A stretch of 64,000 nucleotides of DNA from Arthrobacter sp. ISL-48 (GCF_018613805.1 NZ_JAGGPL010000021.1:1-64000); one strand, 5' to 3'. Numbered from the stretch's first letter, positions 23,375 through 32,307 are shown. Notes: generated by a model not told the origin, from the sequence alone. A program made the numbers and translations.

Positions 23375-24526
23375 ATGAAGCAGCCGGAGGCTGAAAACTT
23401 CAGGCAGCCCGAAGCCCGGTCCAGGCCGTCCCGATCCTCCCTGACCGGCCGGGAACGGGCATCAATCGGTGGAATGGCATCCGTTGTGCTGCTCCTGCAT
23501 GTCGCTGGCTGGGGAGTGCTGCTGATGGTGGGGGCGCCGGAGAATCTTCCGGCGTCGTCGTCCGGGGTATTCGGTGTTGGCCTCGGGGTTGCCGCCTACA
23601 CGTTGGGGCTCCGTCACGCTTTCGACGCCGACCATATCGCAGCCATCGACAACACGACCCGCAAGCTCTCCGGTGACGGGCATGAGGGAGACAGGCCCAT
23701 GTCTGTGGGCTTCTGGTTTTCGTTGGGCCACTCGAGCATCGTGTTTGGACTGTGCGCGTTGCTGGCAGCCGGAATCAGGAGCCTATCGGACCAGGGGGCG
23801 GTGGTGGTGGGCGAAACCCAGGTGAGCCTCCAGCTTTTCGGGACGGCGGTCTCTGGGGTCTTTCTCTACCTCATTGGCGTCCTGAACCTTGCCATCCTCG
23901 TCGATGTGCTCAGATCGGCACGGCGCCCGAGGGCCTGCGAGGACAACGGCGCCAGCCTGGAAAACCAGCCGGCCACCGGAGGTTTGCTGACAAGGATCTT
24001 CGGCCGTCTGACCCGGCTGATCACCAGGCCGTGGCAGATGTATGGCGTGGGTCTGCTGTTCGGGCTGGGGTTTGACACCGCCACGGAGGTGAGCCTGCTG
24101 ATCCTGGCCGCGGGGGCAGCGGCGTCCGCCCTGCCCTGGTACGCGATCCTCACGCTGCCCGTGCTCTTCGCAGCGGGCATGAGCCTGCTGGATTCGCTCG
24201 ACGGCTGCTTCATGACCCTCGCGTACCGCTGGGCGCTGTCCAAACCGGTCCGCAGGATCTATTACAACGTGGTGGTGACCGGGCTGTCCGTGGCAGTTGC
24301 GCTCGGAATCGGATCCGTCCAGCTGATATCCCTCCTGGTGGACAGCACCGGTATCCGCTCCGGGCCGCTGGCTGTGATCGGCCGACTCGACCTGACCGCC
24401 ATCGGATACACCACGGTGGCGCTCTTCATCTTCACATGGCTCGTTGCCTTGGGCATATGGCGCTTCGGCCACATCGAGGAACGCTGGTCCGTGCCCGTCC
24501 GGGACAGCGGCGCACAGCAGGACTAG
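23375..24526 (+). CDS. NiCoT-family nickel/cobalt permease (HoxN/NixA-like)
   Basis: From ATG 23375, with GGAGG upstream, this is a 383-residue membrane protein with about eight helices. The family signature HAFDADHIAAIDNTTRKL (HX4DH) is present. LGFDTATEVSLL and FAAGMSLLDSLDGCFM are the other two conserved NiCoT motifs. It imports Ni2+ or Co2+ driven by the membrane potential. Divergent location from hypA-hypB and the hydrogenase makes nickel the likely physiological substrate. Confidence 0.9.
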   Translation: MKQPEAENFRQPEARSRPSRSSLTGRERASIGGMASVVLLLHVAGWGVLLMVGAPENLPASSSGVFGVGLGVAAYTLGLRHAFDADHIAAIDNTTRKLSGDGHEGDRPMSVGFWFSLGHSSIVFGLCALLAAGIRSLSDQGAVVVGETQVSLQLFGTAVSGVFLYLIGVLNLAILVDVLRSARRPRACEDNGASLENQPATGGLLTRIFGRLTRLITRPWQMYGVGLLFGLGFDTATEVSLLILAAGAAASALPWYAILTLPVLFAAGMSLLDSLDGCFMTLAYRWALSKPVRRIYYNVVVTGLSVAVALGIGSVQLISLLVDSTGIRSGPLAVIGRLDLTAIGYTTVALFIFTWLVALGIWRFGHIEERWSVPVRDSGAQQD

Positions 24527-24551
24527 GTGCGGCCGGGATAGGGTTGACGGC

Positions 24552-24857
24552 ATGCCGTCGTTCCAGACCCGCCTGAAGATCACCGGCCTCAAGCCCGGGA
24601 ACCCGCCGGAAGCGGTGATGGCCGCCGCCGTCGAGGCACTTGAGACCCGCCACCACGTGGAGTCCAACCAGTTGGGCATTGCCGGCGGGGTCCCGCAACT
24701 GAACCTCCGGTTCCTGGTAGAGCCCACCGGATACAACGTCGAGAACCAGCAGGCGCGTGAGTCTGCGGCGATGATGCGCGACGCCGTCGAACGGGTTGCG
24801 CTGACCGGCTCACTCATGGTGCTACGCCGCAAGCGCGGCCGCTGGGCGCCCGTTTAG
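24552..24857 (+). CDS. Conserved hypothetical protein (101 aa)
   Basis: This small soluble protein (MPSFQTRLKITGLKPGNPPE...) has a mixed alpha/beta pattern and a basic C-terminus (LRRKRGRWAPV). It starts 25 bases after the nickel permease stop and may be co-transcribed with it. No family or motif is recognised. Codon usage matches its neighbours, which supports it as a real gene. Confidence 0.6.
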   Translation: MPSFQTRLKITGLKPGNPPEAVMAAAVEALETRHHVESNQLGIAGGVPQLNLRFLVEPTGYNVENQQARESAAMMRDAVERVALTGSLMVLRRKRGRWAPV

Positions 24858-24890
24858 ACCCGGCAACTCAGGCCCCGGTGGGCCAGGAAT

Positions 24891-25526
24891 TCAGGCCGGA
24901 CCGCCGGGCTCGTCGACGGGCGAGCGGGTGCCGCGCTTGCGCGTCACAATTATTCCGACGACGACGCCGATCACCAGGCCCAGCGCCACACCGATCAGGG
25001 AGCTGGCCCAGAAAGGTAGCTTGGTGGCGGACCCGGTGAAGTAGCCCAGGCCTACCAGCCAGCTGGCCCACAACAACGCGCCCAGGCCGGCACACAGGCT
25101 GTATCCACGGACGGAAACGTCTGCGATCCCTGCCGCGGCTGATGTCGCCAGCCGGCCGCCGGGGAGGAATCTTGCGCCGATGATGGTCCCGTACGTGGAG
25201 GAGCGTCCGGCCTTGGCGATGGCCTGATGGATGCCGCTGTGGACCTTCCGGCCCCAGCGCCAGCGGTCCAGGACATGGCTCAGCCGGCGCTTGAACAGCT
25301 GGAACACCACCATATCTCCGATCCAGGAAGCCACCGCGGACAGGGCCGCCACCACGAACACATTGGCCCGGCCGTCCGCGGAGAGCGCCCCTCCGGTGAT
25401 CACTACCATTTCGGACGGGATGGGCGGGAAAATGGCGTCGCCGAGCACCAGGGGGATGATCCAGAAATAGATCGCGGCTCCCCAGCTGTCGGCATTGCCA
25501 AAGTCCATGGCCACAAAGTACCGCAC
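24891..25526 (-). CDS. DedA-family (SNARE-associated Golgi-like) membrane protein
   Basis: This 211-residue membrane protein has about five hydrophobic segments. DedA landmarks are FPPIPSEMVVITGGALSADG, then SWIGDMVVFQLFKRRL and GARFLPGGRLATSAAAGIADVS. DedA proteins are lipid-flippase-like and support envelope homeostasis. A later Met (MDF) 6 residues in could also be the start. It is convergent with the 101-residue gene. Confidence 0.88.
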   Translation of the reverse strand: MRYFVAMDFGNADSWGAAIYFWIIPLVLGDAIFPPIPSEMVVITGGALSADGRANVFVVAALSAVASWIGDMVVFQLFKRRLSHVLDRWRWGRKVHSGIHQAIAKAGRSSTYGTIIGARFLPGGRLATSAAAGIADVSVRGYSLCAGLGALLWASWLVGLGYFTGSATKLPFWASSLIGVALGLVIGVVVGIIVTRKRGTRSPVDEPGGPA

Positions 25527-25615
25527 TTCCGGCCGGCAGGCGGAGGCGCCCGGCGGGTTGGCGGGCGGGCGGTTCGCGGTAGGCGAGTCGGCGGCAGGCC
25601 GTGCCTGTGGCCGTG

Positions 25616-26272
25616 TCAGGCTTCGAGGAACCCTCCGGGCGCCGTCGCTTCTTCAGGAACATGGCTAAGGTGCCGGCCTGCGAGGAAGTACCAGTAAGGC
25701 CAGGCGACCCAGGCAGCGGCCCCCAAGGCCACCCCGGCTCCGCCAACACCCCAGCGGATCCATGCCGGTGCCTGCTCAGCGACGGCCAGACCGACCAAAG
25801 GGAGGGCGACCACCAGGGCTCCGCCGATGGTCTTCCCTAGCTTTGCAAGCCCACGTGGATAGCCGCTGGCCTTCGACAGCGCCCGGTGGGCCAGCAGGAA
25901 CCAGGCCGCCTGGACGATCATTGCTCCGACCGAGATGGCTGTGGATGTCTTGAAATCGAGCTGCTTGAAGACGAGCAGGAACGAACTGGCGGATCCTGAG
26001 GCACAAGCCGTTACCACCAGCCATTTCCCAGCCTCGGAGCCCGGTGTGCGGGGTAGGCGGCGATGGACCTGGACTATCACGGGGATGATGACCACGCTGA
26101 AGACACCACCGGTTGCGTCGTTAATGGTGCCGAAGATGTAGGGTCCGTTTCGAGGCACCTCAACGGCGTACATTGCGCCGAGCGTGGCCACGCCGAGGGT
26201 GCCCAGGCCCGCTGCGGCGTAGGCGAATTTGGAGGCTGTGCGGTCCCCGGGGATTTCGATGAGCTGGTCCAT
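25616..26272 (-). CDS. Integral membrane protein of unknown function (218 aa)
   Basis: Six or so hydrophobic helices are visible, for example AYAAAGLGTLGVATLGAMYAV, FSVVIIPVIVQV, AISVGAMIVQAAWFLLA and GVGGAGVALGAAAWVAWPYWYFL. Charged loops are short. No transport or enzyme motif is recognised. It is divergent from the macrodomain gene and not obviously linked in function to DedA. Confidence 0.7.
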   Translation of the reverse strand: MDQLIEIPGDRTASKFAYAAAGLGTLGVATLGAMYAVEVPRNGPYIFGTINDATGGVFSVVIIPVIVQVHRRLPRTPGSEAGKWLVVTACASGSASSFLLVFKQLDFKTSTAISVGAMIVQAAWFLLAHRALSKASGYPRGLAKLGKTIGGALVVALPLVGLAVAEQAPAWIRWGVGGAGVALGAAAWVAWPYWYFLAGRHLSHVPEEATAPGGFLEA

Positions 26273-26398
26273 GATGTTTCCTCACCTTGTGCCTACTGCC
26301 GCGGACCGTTCGGAAATCATGCAAATCAGGCCCCGGACCCCCAAGGATATTCCTGCTCCGGCCTGTCATCCAGAGGCCACCGGTGGGAGACTGGCGGC

Positions 26399-26929
26399 AT
26401 GCGGACCCGGATTATCCAGGGCGATATCACCACCCGTGCCGTGGACGCGATCGTGAACGCGGCCAACTCCGGCTTGCTGGGCGGCGGCGGAGTGGACGGG
26501 GCCATCCACCGGGCAGCCGGACCAGAACTGCTGGCCGCCTGCCGGGAACTCCGAGCTACGGACCTGCAGCACGGGCTGGCGGCCGGTGCCGCCGTCGCCA
26601 CCCCGGGCTTCCGGCTCCCGGCGCGATGGGTCATCCATACTGTAGGCCCAAACCGCCACGCCGGGCAGACCAACAAGGCGCTCCTGGTTTCCTGTTTCAG
26701 CGAAAGCTTGCGCCTGGCGGATGCGCTGGGGGCCCGTTCTCTTGCTTTTCCGGCCGTGGGAGGTGGGGTCTACGGATGGGCCGGGCGCAAGGTGGCGGAA
26801 GCAGCCCCCGACGCCGTCACCGGGTTTGCTGCCTCCCGTCCAGGAAGCGCACTGGAGCTGGTGGAATTTGTGCTGTTCAGCCCGGAGATGGAGGACGACT
26901 TCAACGCCGTGTGGGTACAGCCTCGCTGA
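26399..26929 (+). CDS. Macro-domain protein, O-acetyl-ADP-ribose deacetylase-like
   Basis: From ATG 26399 this is a 176-residue single macro domain. IIQGDITTRAVDAIVNAANSGLLGGGGVDGAIHRAAG carries the catalytic Asn and Asp and the glycine-rich ADP-ribose loop. FPAVGGGVYGW is the second binding loop. YmdB-like enzymes remove acetyl groups from O-acetyl-ADP-ribose or ADP-ribose from proteins. Its 3' end overlaps the convergent pseudouridine synthase gene by 29 bases. Confidence 0.9.
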   Translation: MRTRIIQGDITTRAVDAIVNAANSGLLGGGGVDGAIHRAAGPELLAACRELRATDLQHGLAAGAAVATPGFRLPARWVIHTVGPNRHAGQTNKALLVSCFSESLRLADALGARSLAFPAVGGGVYGWAGRKVAEAAPDAVTGFAASRPGSALELVEFVLFSPEMEDDFNAVWVQPR

Positions 26930-27857
26930 GTTGCAGGCGGCTGCGGTACTCCACAGGCCTGCCCGAGACGGGGTCAACAAAGCGGATTCCGCGGGCCAGG
27001 AGCTGCAGCGGCCGTGCGTAGTCGTCCGGAGCCTTGTCCAACAGGTCGGGATAGAACGCGTCGTTCACTATGCCTAAACCGAGTGAAGCCATGTGCACCC
27101 GCAGCTGGTGAGTCTTCCCCGAGTGAGGTTCAAGGCGGTACAGCGCGCGGCGGACGGGCCCAGCGGCGGAAGCGCCGCCGTCGAACGTTCCCAACCGTTC
27201 GATCCGGGTCTCCGCGTTCGGTTCGCCCTCGATGACCTCGGCCAGCAGGTAGCTGCGGGACTTGGTCATCCGGTTCCGCACCACCACGGGGAAGTCGACG
27301 CCGGGATACCCGACGGCCGGCTCCGCGGCGGCCACGCATTCGTATTCCTTCTGCACCTGGCGCTTCTCGAAGAGCACTTGGTACTTGCCGCGCGTTTCAG
27401 GGTTGGTGGAGAGCAGCAGGATTCCCGCCGTCATGCGGTCCAGGCGGTGCATGGGGATCAGATCGGGCAGGTCCAGCTGGTTCCGCAGCCGGACCAGGGC
27501 AGACTCCTGGATGTAGGTGCCGCCGGGAGTGGTGGGCAGGAAGTGTGGCTTGTCCACCACCAGGAGGTGCTCGTCCTGGTGCAGGATGTTCAGCTCAACG
27601 GGGATCCGCGTTTCGGGCGGCAAGCTGCGGTAATACCAGATGAAGGTGTGGTCCTCGAGTTTCGTGGCCCGGTTGAGGGGGACGCCGCCCTCGCCCACTA
27701 TCTCGCCGGCGTCGAACCTGTCCTCGATGCCCTGCGGGTCAATGTGGCCCCAGCGGTGCATCATGTAGTCCATAGCGGTGGTCCAAGGGCCCTCCTCCGG
27801 CAGGCGCAGACGGGTGGCGTTGACGCCGTCGCGCACGGGGAGGGGGGATTGCATCAC
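26901..27857 (-). CDS. RluA-family pseudouridine synthase
   Basis: This 318-residue protein has the catalytic motif MHRLDRMTAGILLLS (the HRLDxxTSG class, Asp nucleophile) and LEPHSGKTHQLRVHMASLG at the C-terminus. It isomerises uridine to pseudouridine in rRNA or tRNA; the target is not clear. An S4-like start is weak. It overlaps the macrodomain gene tail-to-tail. Confidence 0.88.
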   Translation of the reverse strand: MMQSPLPVRDGVNATRLRLPEEGPWTTAMDYMMHRWGHIDPQGIEDRFDAGEIVGEGGVPLNRATKLEDHTFIWYYRSLPPETRIPVELNILHQDEHLLVVDKPHFLPTTPGGTYIQESALVRLRNQLDLPDLIPMHRLDRMTAGILLLSTNPETRGKYQVLFEKRQVQKEYECVAAAEPAVGYPGVDFPVVVRNRMTKSRSYLLAEVIEGEPNAETRIERLGTFDGGASAAGPVRRALYRLEPHSGKTHQLRVHMASLGLGIVNDAFYPDLLDKAPDDYARPLQLLARGIRFVDPVSGRPVEYRSRLQLSEAVPTRR

Positions 27858-27959
27858 TGGTCCATTCTACTTTCTGCCAGGCTGGGCCGGGATGCCGCCT
27901 TTTTCCGGCCCCGCCCGTGATGCCGACTTCGCTGCGTCATGGCGAACTCGCCGGAAGCC

Positions 27960-27993
27960 TGCCAGTTCGCCGGAAGCTTCCGGCGAACTGGCA
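27960..27993. repeat. 34-base perfect palindrome with GCGAACTGGCA core
   Basis: The palindrome has two 17-base halves, TGCCAGTTCGCCGGAAG and its exact complement, with no loop. It has the same core as the element at 5271-5364. A further partial copy (GGCGAACTCGCCGG) sits just before, at 27941-27954. It lies between the divergent pseudouridine synthase and ArsR-type genes, upstream of the latter's promoter. Confidence 0.75.
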
Positions 27994-28031
27994 GCGTTCC
28001 CACGATTTCATCACCGACGATAAAAAAGTTC

Positions 28032-28061
28032 TTGACAAATAAAATTGTCGGATGCCATACT
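28032..28061 (+). promoter_or_regulatory. Promoter with overlapping operator, near-leaderless transcript
   Basis: TTGACA (28032-28037) and CATACT (28056-28061) are separated by 18 bases. An inverted repeat GACAA-ATAAAA-TTGTC (28034-28049) overlaps the -35 box. The ATG is at 28068, 7 bases after the -10 box, so the transcript would be leaderless. Autoregulation by the ArsR-type product is inferred. Confidence 0.6.
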
Positions 28062-28067
28062 CGACGC

Positions 28068-28709
28068 ATGTTGGACATTGAAGTGATCGAGGACCCGGCC
28101 GCGGCGGAGGCTTCGCTGGACCCGATCCGCACACGCATCCTCCAGGAGCTGGCCGAACCAGGGTCCGCCACGCAGCTCGCCGCAAAAGTGGGACTGCCCA
28201 GGCAAAAGGTCAACTACCACCTCAAGGCCCTGGAGCGGCACGGTCTGGTGCAGCTGGTGGAGGAGCGGCGGAAAGGGAACGTCACGGAAAGGGTCCTGCA
28301 GGCCACGGCGGCCTCCTACCTGATCTCGCCCGTTGCCCTTGCCTCTGTGGCCCCGGATCCCCATAGATTCTCGGACCGCTTCTCGGCCTTCTGGCTGCTG
28401 GCTCTCGCAGGCCGGACGGTGCAGGAAATGGGCAAGCTGATTGCCGGTGCCGCTGCCGCGCGGCAGAAGCTCGCCACTTTTGCCATCGACGGCGAAATCA
28501 CCTTTCGGACCGCTGCTGACCGGGCGGCATTCGCCGAGGAACTCGGGGTGGCGGTGACCCGCCTGGTGGACAAGTACCACGACGGCGCCACCTCCCCAAG
28601 TGGCACCCCGTCTGGCATCGGTCGCCGTCACCGGCTGGTTGTGGCGCTTCATCCCGTGCTCAAGACCCCAAACAAACCCACTTCTACCAAGGAACAGGAC
28701 AATGACTGA
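28068..28709 (+). CDS. ArsR-type winged-helix transcriptional regulator
   Basis: From ATG 28068 this is a 213-residue protein. The wHTH spans about residues 15-75: RTRILQELAEPGSATQLAAKVGL, then RQKVNYHLKALERHGLVQLVEER. A roughly 130-residue C-terminal region of unknown ligand follows. It overlaps the SRPBCC gene by 8 bases. ArsR-SRPBCC pairs are common, and the second gene product is often the regulated enzyme or stress protein. Confidence 0.85.
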   Translation: MLDIEVIEDPAAAEASLDPIRTRILQELAEPGSATQLAAKVGLPRQKVNYHLKALERHGLVQLVEERRKGNVTERVLQATAASYLISPVALASVAPDPHRFSDRFSAFWLLALAGRTVQEMGKLIAGAAAARQKLATFAIDGEITFRTAADRAAFAEELGVAVTRLVDKYHDGATSPSGTPSGIGRRHRLVVALHPVLKTPNKPTSTKEQDND

Positions 28710-29400
28710 AAACTGTGAATTTGAGATCGTCTACGACACCGAACTCCCCGGCACACCGGAGCGCGTCTGGGAGGCTGTCACGAATGGCACGCCGGCCTGG
28801 ATGTTTCCCACGGATCAGTGGCCGGACGTCAAGACCGTCAAGGAATACCCCACTCACCTTGTGTCCCGGATGGATGGCCCGGACGGCTGGTTCAACCAGT
28901 TGGAGCACGTTCTGGAACCGCTCGACGGCGGCCGCGCCCGCTTGCACTATGTCCACAGCGGGATCTTCGCAGATAACTGGGACGAACAGTACGACGGCGC
29001 CAGCAAGCACACCGGGTTCTACCTCCACACCCTGGGCCAGTATCTGAAGCACTTCGACGGCAAGCCGGTGGTGTTCACGGACATCCAGGGGCCCGCGGCG
29101 TCACAGGTGCCGGACGGATTCGTGCAGCTGAAGAACGCCCTCGGCGTGGCATCGGCGGCCCAGGGGTCGGCAGTGGAGTTGGAGCTCGACAGCGTGGGCC
29201 GGGTTTCCGGGGAAGTGGACTTCTCCAGCGAGCACTTCCTTGGCTTGCGGACGTCCGATGCGATGTACAGGTTCTTTGGTCGAAATGCGTTCGGTGCGCC
29301 GGTGGGAATGACGGTGCACGATTTCAGCGGCAACGGCAGCGGCGCCCCGGAGGCCACCGCCCAGGCGTGGGCTGGCTTGCTGGAGAAAGTGTACGCGTAG
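28702..29400 (+). CDS. SRPBCC/AHSA1-like domain protein
   Basis: This 232-residue protein begins MTENCEFEIVYDTELPGTPERVWEAVT, the standard N-terminus of START-like SRPBCC proteins (ligand-binding helix-grip fold). ETPERVW-type spacing and the LEHVLEPLDGGRARLHYVHSG beta-strands support AHSA1-like membership. The ligand is unknown. It is translationally coupled to the upstream ArsR-type regulator. Confidence 0.82.
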   Translation: MTENCEFEIVYDTELPGTPERVWEAVTNGTPAWMFPTDQWPDVKTVKEYPTHLVSRMDGPDGWFNQLEHVLEPLDGGRARLHYVHSGIFADNWDEQYDGASKHTGFYLHTLGQYLKHFDGKPVVFTDIQGPAASQVPDGFVQLKNALGVASAAQGSAVELELDSVGRVSGEVDFSSEHFLGLRTSDAMYRFFGRNAFGAPVGMTVHDFSGNGSGAPEATAQAWAGLLEKVYA

Positions 29401-29481
29401 GCCACACTCATAGGAGTAGGCCAGCGGCACCCGGCCGGTGCCGCTGGCCACTAGTCCACGCTGAGCCGAGTTGGCCCGTTT

Positions 29482-30066
29482 TCAGACGCCCCAGCCCCGG
29501 GCGACCGCGTCCAAGGCTGACGCAAACACGGCCTCCCAATCGGTATCGGGCGAGCCGACCTGGGCCAGTTCCAGCCCCACAAGGCCGTGGACCTGGCCCC
29601 AGATCGCAGTGGCAACGCTCTCCACCGGCGCCACCAGAAGGGTCCCGGCTGACTGGGCCGCAGCGACGGCTTCAAGCAGTGGTTCCATGGCGTCCGCGGC
29701 TGCGTCGGGGCTGGGCCGGCAATCGGCATACGCTGCCAGCGCGCCGCCGAACATCAGCCGGTACAGGGCCTGGTGTTCCAGTGCCCACGTCCGGTAGGCC
29801 AGGCCCAGTGCGCGCAGCCCGTCCGGGGCTGCGGCGACCTGGGAGTCGCGGAAGGAGCGGAACCCGTCATCCACCACTGCTGTCAACAGCTGGGACTTTC
29901 CGCCGAACAGGGAGTACACCGCTGTGGTGGATGTCTGGGCGGCGGTGGCGACGTCACGCAGCGTGACCCGTGCGGGGCCCTCCCGGTCTACGAGGTCTGC
30001 CGCGGCGGCGAGGAGTTCCTGCCTGACAGAGTCGGTATGTACTACGGGTCTTGCCATGGGGTCCAT
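29482..30066 (-). CDS. TetR-family regulator
   Basis: About 194 residues from ATG 30066, or 191 from 30057. HTH at about residues 12-60: LLAAAADLVDREGPARVTLR, then ATAAQTSTTAVYSLFGGKSQL. The C-terminal half (YRTWALEHQALYRLMFGG) is a TetR_C_33/WHG-type ligand domain. It is divergent from a DUF4188 gene with a strong inverted repeat between them, so it probably represses that gene and itself. Confidence 0.9.
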   Translation of the reverse strand: MDPMARPVVHTDSVRQELLAAAADLVDREGPARVTLRDVATAAQTSTTAVYSLFGGKSQLLTAVVDDGFRSFRDSQVAAAPDGLRALGLAYRTWALEHQALYRLMFGGALAAYADCRPSPDAAADAMEPLLEAVAAAQSAGTLLVAPVESVATAIWGQVHGLVGLELAQVGSPDTDWEAVFASALDAVARGWGV

Positions 30067-30068
30067 TG

Positions 30069-30112
30069 TTCCATAACCTTGTTTCGTAACAGTGTTATGG
30101 AACAAGGTTATG
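30069..30112. promoter_or_regulatory. TetR operator, nested inverted repeats
   Basis: CATAACCTTGTT (30072-30083) is exactly mirrored by AACAAGGTTATG (30101-30112). A second pair, TTCCATAAC (30069-30077) and GTTATGGAA (30094-30102), overlaps it. The two nested repeats could bind two dimers covering both divergent promoters. The site lies between TetR (start 30066) and DUF4188 (start 30135). Confidence 0.75.
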
Positions 30113-30134
30113 AAACCCAACCCAAGGAGCTCTC

Positions 30135-30641
30135 ATGGCGCAGCAGGTATTTCCGGGCCGCTACACCGCTGACATCGACGGTGAGTCCGTGACCGTCTTC
30201 CTGATCGGCATGCGCGCGAACCGGTGGTGGAAGGTCGGAACCGTCGCGAAGGTAGCTGCGGCGATGCCCAGGATGCTCCAGCATCTCGCCAGCGATCCGG
30301 CGTCGGGCATGCTGGGCCACGAGCAGTGGTTCGGGCGTACAACGGTGCTGCTCAGCTACTGGAAGAGTCCCGAACACCTCCGGAAATTCGCTGCCGACAG
30401 GGAATCCCCGCACCTCGAACCCTGGCGGCGCTTCATGAAAGAGCTTTCCGGAACGGGGGATGTGGGTGTCTGGCACGAAACCTACAAGGTGCCCGCCGGG
30501 GGAATCGAGGTTGTGTACAACGGAATGCCGAGCTTTGGCCTGGCGAAAGCAACATCGCACATTCCCATCGGTCCCGGAAGCAACACGGCAAAGCAGCGCA
30601 TGGGCCGCACCGCAGAGCCCGGCGCGCGGAGCAGCTCCTAA
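30135..30641 (+). CDS. DUF4188 family protein (monooxygenase-like)
   Basis: This 168-residue protein, with AAGGAG upstream, reads FPGRYTADIDGESVTVFLIGMRANRWWKV near its start and later LLSYWKSPEHLRKFAADRESPHLEPWRRF and WHETYKVPAGGIEVVYNGMP. These are DUF4188 landmarks, sometimes annotated as heme-containing aldoxime/phenylacetaldoxime dehydratase-like. The substrate is unknown. It is probably derepressed when the divergent TetR binds a ligand. Confidence 0.85.
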   Translation: MAQQVFPGRYTADIDGESVTVFLIGMRANRWWKVGTVAKVAAAMPRMLQHLASDPASGMLGHEQWFGRTTVLLSYWKSPEHLRKFAADRESPHLEPWRRFMKELSGTGDVGVWHETYKVPAGGIEVVYNGMPSFGLAKATSHIPIGPGSNTAKQRMGRTAEPGARSSS

Positions 30642-30748
30642 AGGTTCGACGACGGGTGATGCCGCCGGGGGTGCGGGGCCCGTCAGGGGGCGCGTGGCCC
30701 GGGGAACTTTCGGGTTTCCTGGTCCGCTGGTCGGTAAGCCACCACCGC

Positions 30749-32305
30749 TCAGGCGATCGCCACGGCGGGCGCAGTCTTGAGCGTCCGGCGGAGCTGCGGG
30801 GCGGCGTCGAGCCTGTCCTGGGCAGATTTCAGGGCACGGACCGCCGTTTCCAGCTGCTGCGGCGGCAAGGTGAACGGCACCCGGAGATAGCGTTCGAACG
30901 CACCGCCAATTCCGAAACGCGGCCCGGCAGCCAGCCGGATGCCGAAGTCCGGGGCGATGACGGTCAGGGCCGTGCTGACCGGGGCCGGCAGCCTGCACCA
31001 TGCGGACAGCCCCCCGGAGGGCCAGGCAGTTTCCCACTCCGGCAGATGTCCGTGGAGCAGCTCCAGCAGTGCCGAGCGGTTGTTCCGGAGCACCTCAAGC
31101 CGGCTCGGCAGGGGCTCGTCCATGGCTCGGACCAGGTGTGCCGCCGCCAACTGCTCCATGACTGGGCCGCCCAGGTCCAGCGAGGTCCGTGCCGCTGCGA
31201 AGCGCTGGATCATGGGTTCGGAGGCGCGGATCCAACCGGTGCGGAGTCCGCCCCAATGCGATTTGCTGAGTGAGCCGATAGCGACCACCGCGGAGCTGAA
31301 TGCGGCCACCGGAGTGGTGGCGGCGCCGTCGAGGTCCAGCTCGCGGAGCGTCTCATCCACCACCAGCACCGTGCCTGCGGCCGCCGCCGCGCGGACCAGC
31401 TGCCGCCGCTGGGCATCCTTCATGACCAGTCCGGTGGGATTGTGGAAGTCCGGCACCACATACGCAAGCTTGGGGCGCTGCTGCAGCATCGCGGCCTGCA
31501 GCGCGTGCATGTTCCACGCATGTACCTGATGGCTGCCCGCTTCGTGATTCCCCGCCGGATCATGCCCGGCCCCGTGGGTGGCTGTGGTGAAGGCGACAGG
31601 GACCGGGCGGCAGCCCGCTGCGCGGATGGCATCCAGGGCGTTGGGGTAGCTGGGGTGTTCCACCAGCACTTTGTCCTGGCGTCCGGCCAGGGCGCGGATC
31701 ACGATATTGAGGGCGTGCTGGGCGCCCGAGGTCACCAGGATCTGCGCGGCCGTAGTCTGGACCCCGGCCGAAGTGTATCGCTCCGCTATGGCCTCGCGCA
31801 GGGGCAGCAGGCCGATGGCGTCGTACCCGAATCCCGGCAACAATGCAGGAAGCTCGGTCAGGGCGGCGGCGAATGCGCGGTGGACCACTTCGCCGCTGGC
31901 TGGCATCGAGGCATAGGCGAGGTCTATCAGCCCTTCCGGTGCTTCCAGCCCCGGCGCTGCAAGTCTCGGGGACGCCCGTCCAGGAGTGATGAGCCCCTGG
32001 CCCATCACCAGGCTGGTCCCCGGAGGCGTGAGGCGGGGGATCCGGGTACGTCCCCGGCTGCCCTGACCGCTGCTGAGGAACCCCTGCTCCCGCAGGTGCC
32101 TATAGGCGGCCGTAACGGTGGTCCGACTGATGCCGAGGGTCTCGGACAGTGCCCGCTCGCTGGGCAAGGCGGTATCGAGGGGCACCCTGCCATCCAGGAC
32201 CAGCAGGCGTACGACGTCGGCGAGCTCCCGGTAGGCGGGCGCGGCACCAGCCTGCCAACTCCCCAGGAGGCGGGCCAGGGCGGAGGGGTTCAAAGAGCCG
32301 GACAT
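30749..32305 (-). CDS. yczR: MocR/PdxR-type regulator (GntR wHTH fused to aminotransferase), YczR-like
   Basis: This 518-residue fusion has a GntR wHTH at about residues 18-85 (YRELADVVRLLVLDGRVPLD, then LSETLGISRTTVTAAYRHLREQGFL) and a fold-type I aminotransferase domain after about residue 120. The PLP lysine is in IGSLSKSHWGGLRTGWIRA. Such proteins sense PLP or amino compounds. It is divergent from a YczE-type membrane gene, the standard YczR-YczE arrangement, and the gap holds three half-sites. Confidence 0.88.
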   Translation of the reverse strand: MSGSLNPSALARLLGSWQAGAAPAYRELADVVRLLVLDGRVPLDTALPSERALSETLGISRTTVTAAYRHLREQGFLSSGQGSRGRTRIPRLTPPGTSLVMGQGLITPGRASPRLAAPGLEAPEGLIDLAYASMPASGEVVHRAFAAALTELPALLPGFGYDAIGLLPLREAIAERYTSAGVQTTAAQILVTSGAQHALNIVIRALAGRQDKVLVEHPSYPNALDAIRAAGCRPVPVAFTTATHGAGHDPAGNHEAGSHQVHAWNMHALQAAMLQQRPKLAYVVPDFHNPTGLVMKDAQRRQLVRAAAAAGTVLVVDETLRELDLDGAATTPVAAFSSAVVAIGSLSKSHWGGLRTGWIRASEPMIQRFAAARTSLDLGGPVMEQLAAAHLVRAMDEPLPSRLEVLRNNRSALLELLHGHLPEWETAWPSGGLSAWCRLPAPVSTALTVIAPDFGIRLAAGPRFGIGGAFERYLRVPFTLPPQQLETAVRALKSAQDRLDAAPQLRRTLKTAPAVAIA

Positions 32306-32307
32306 AA

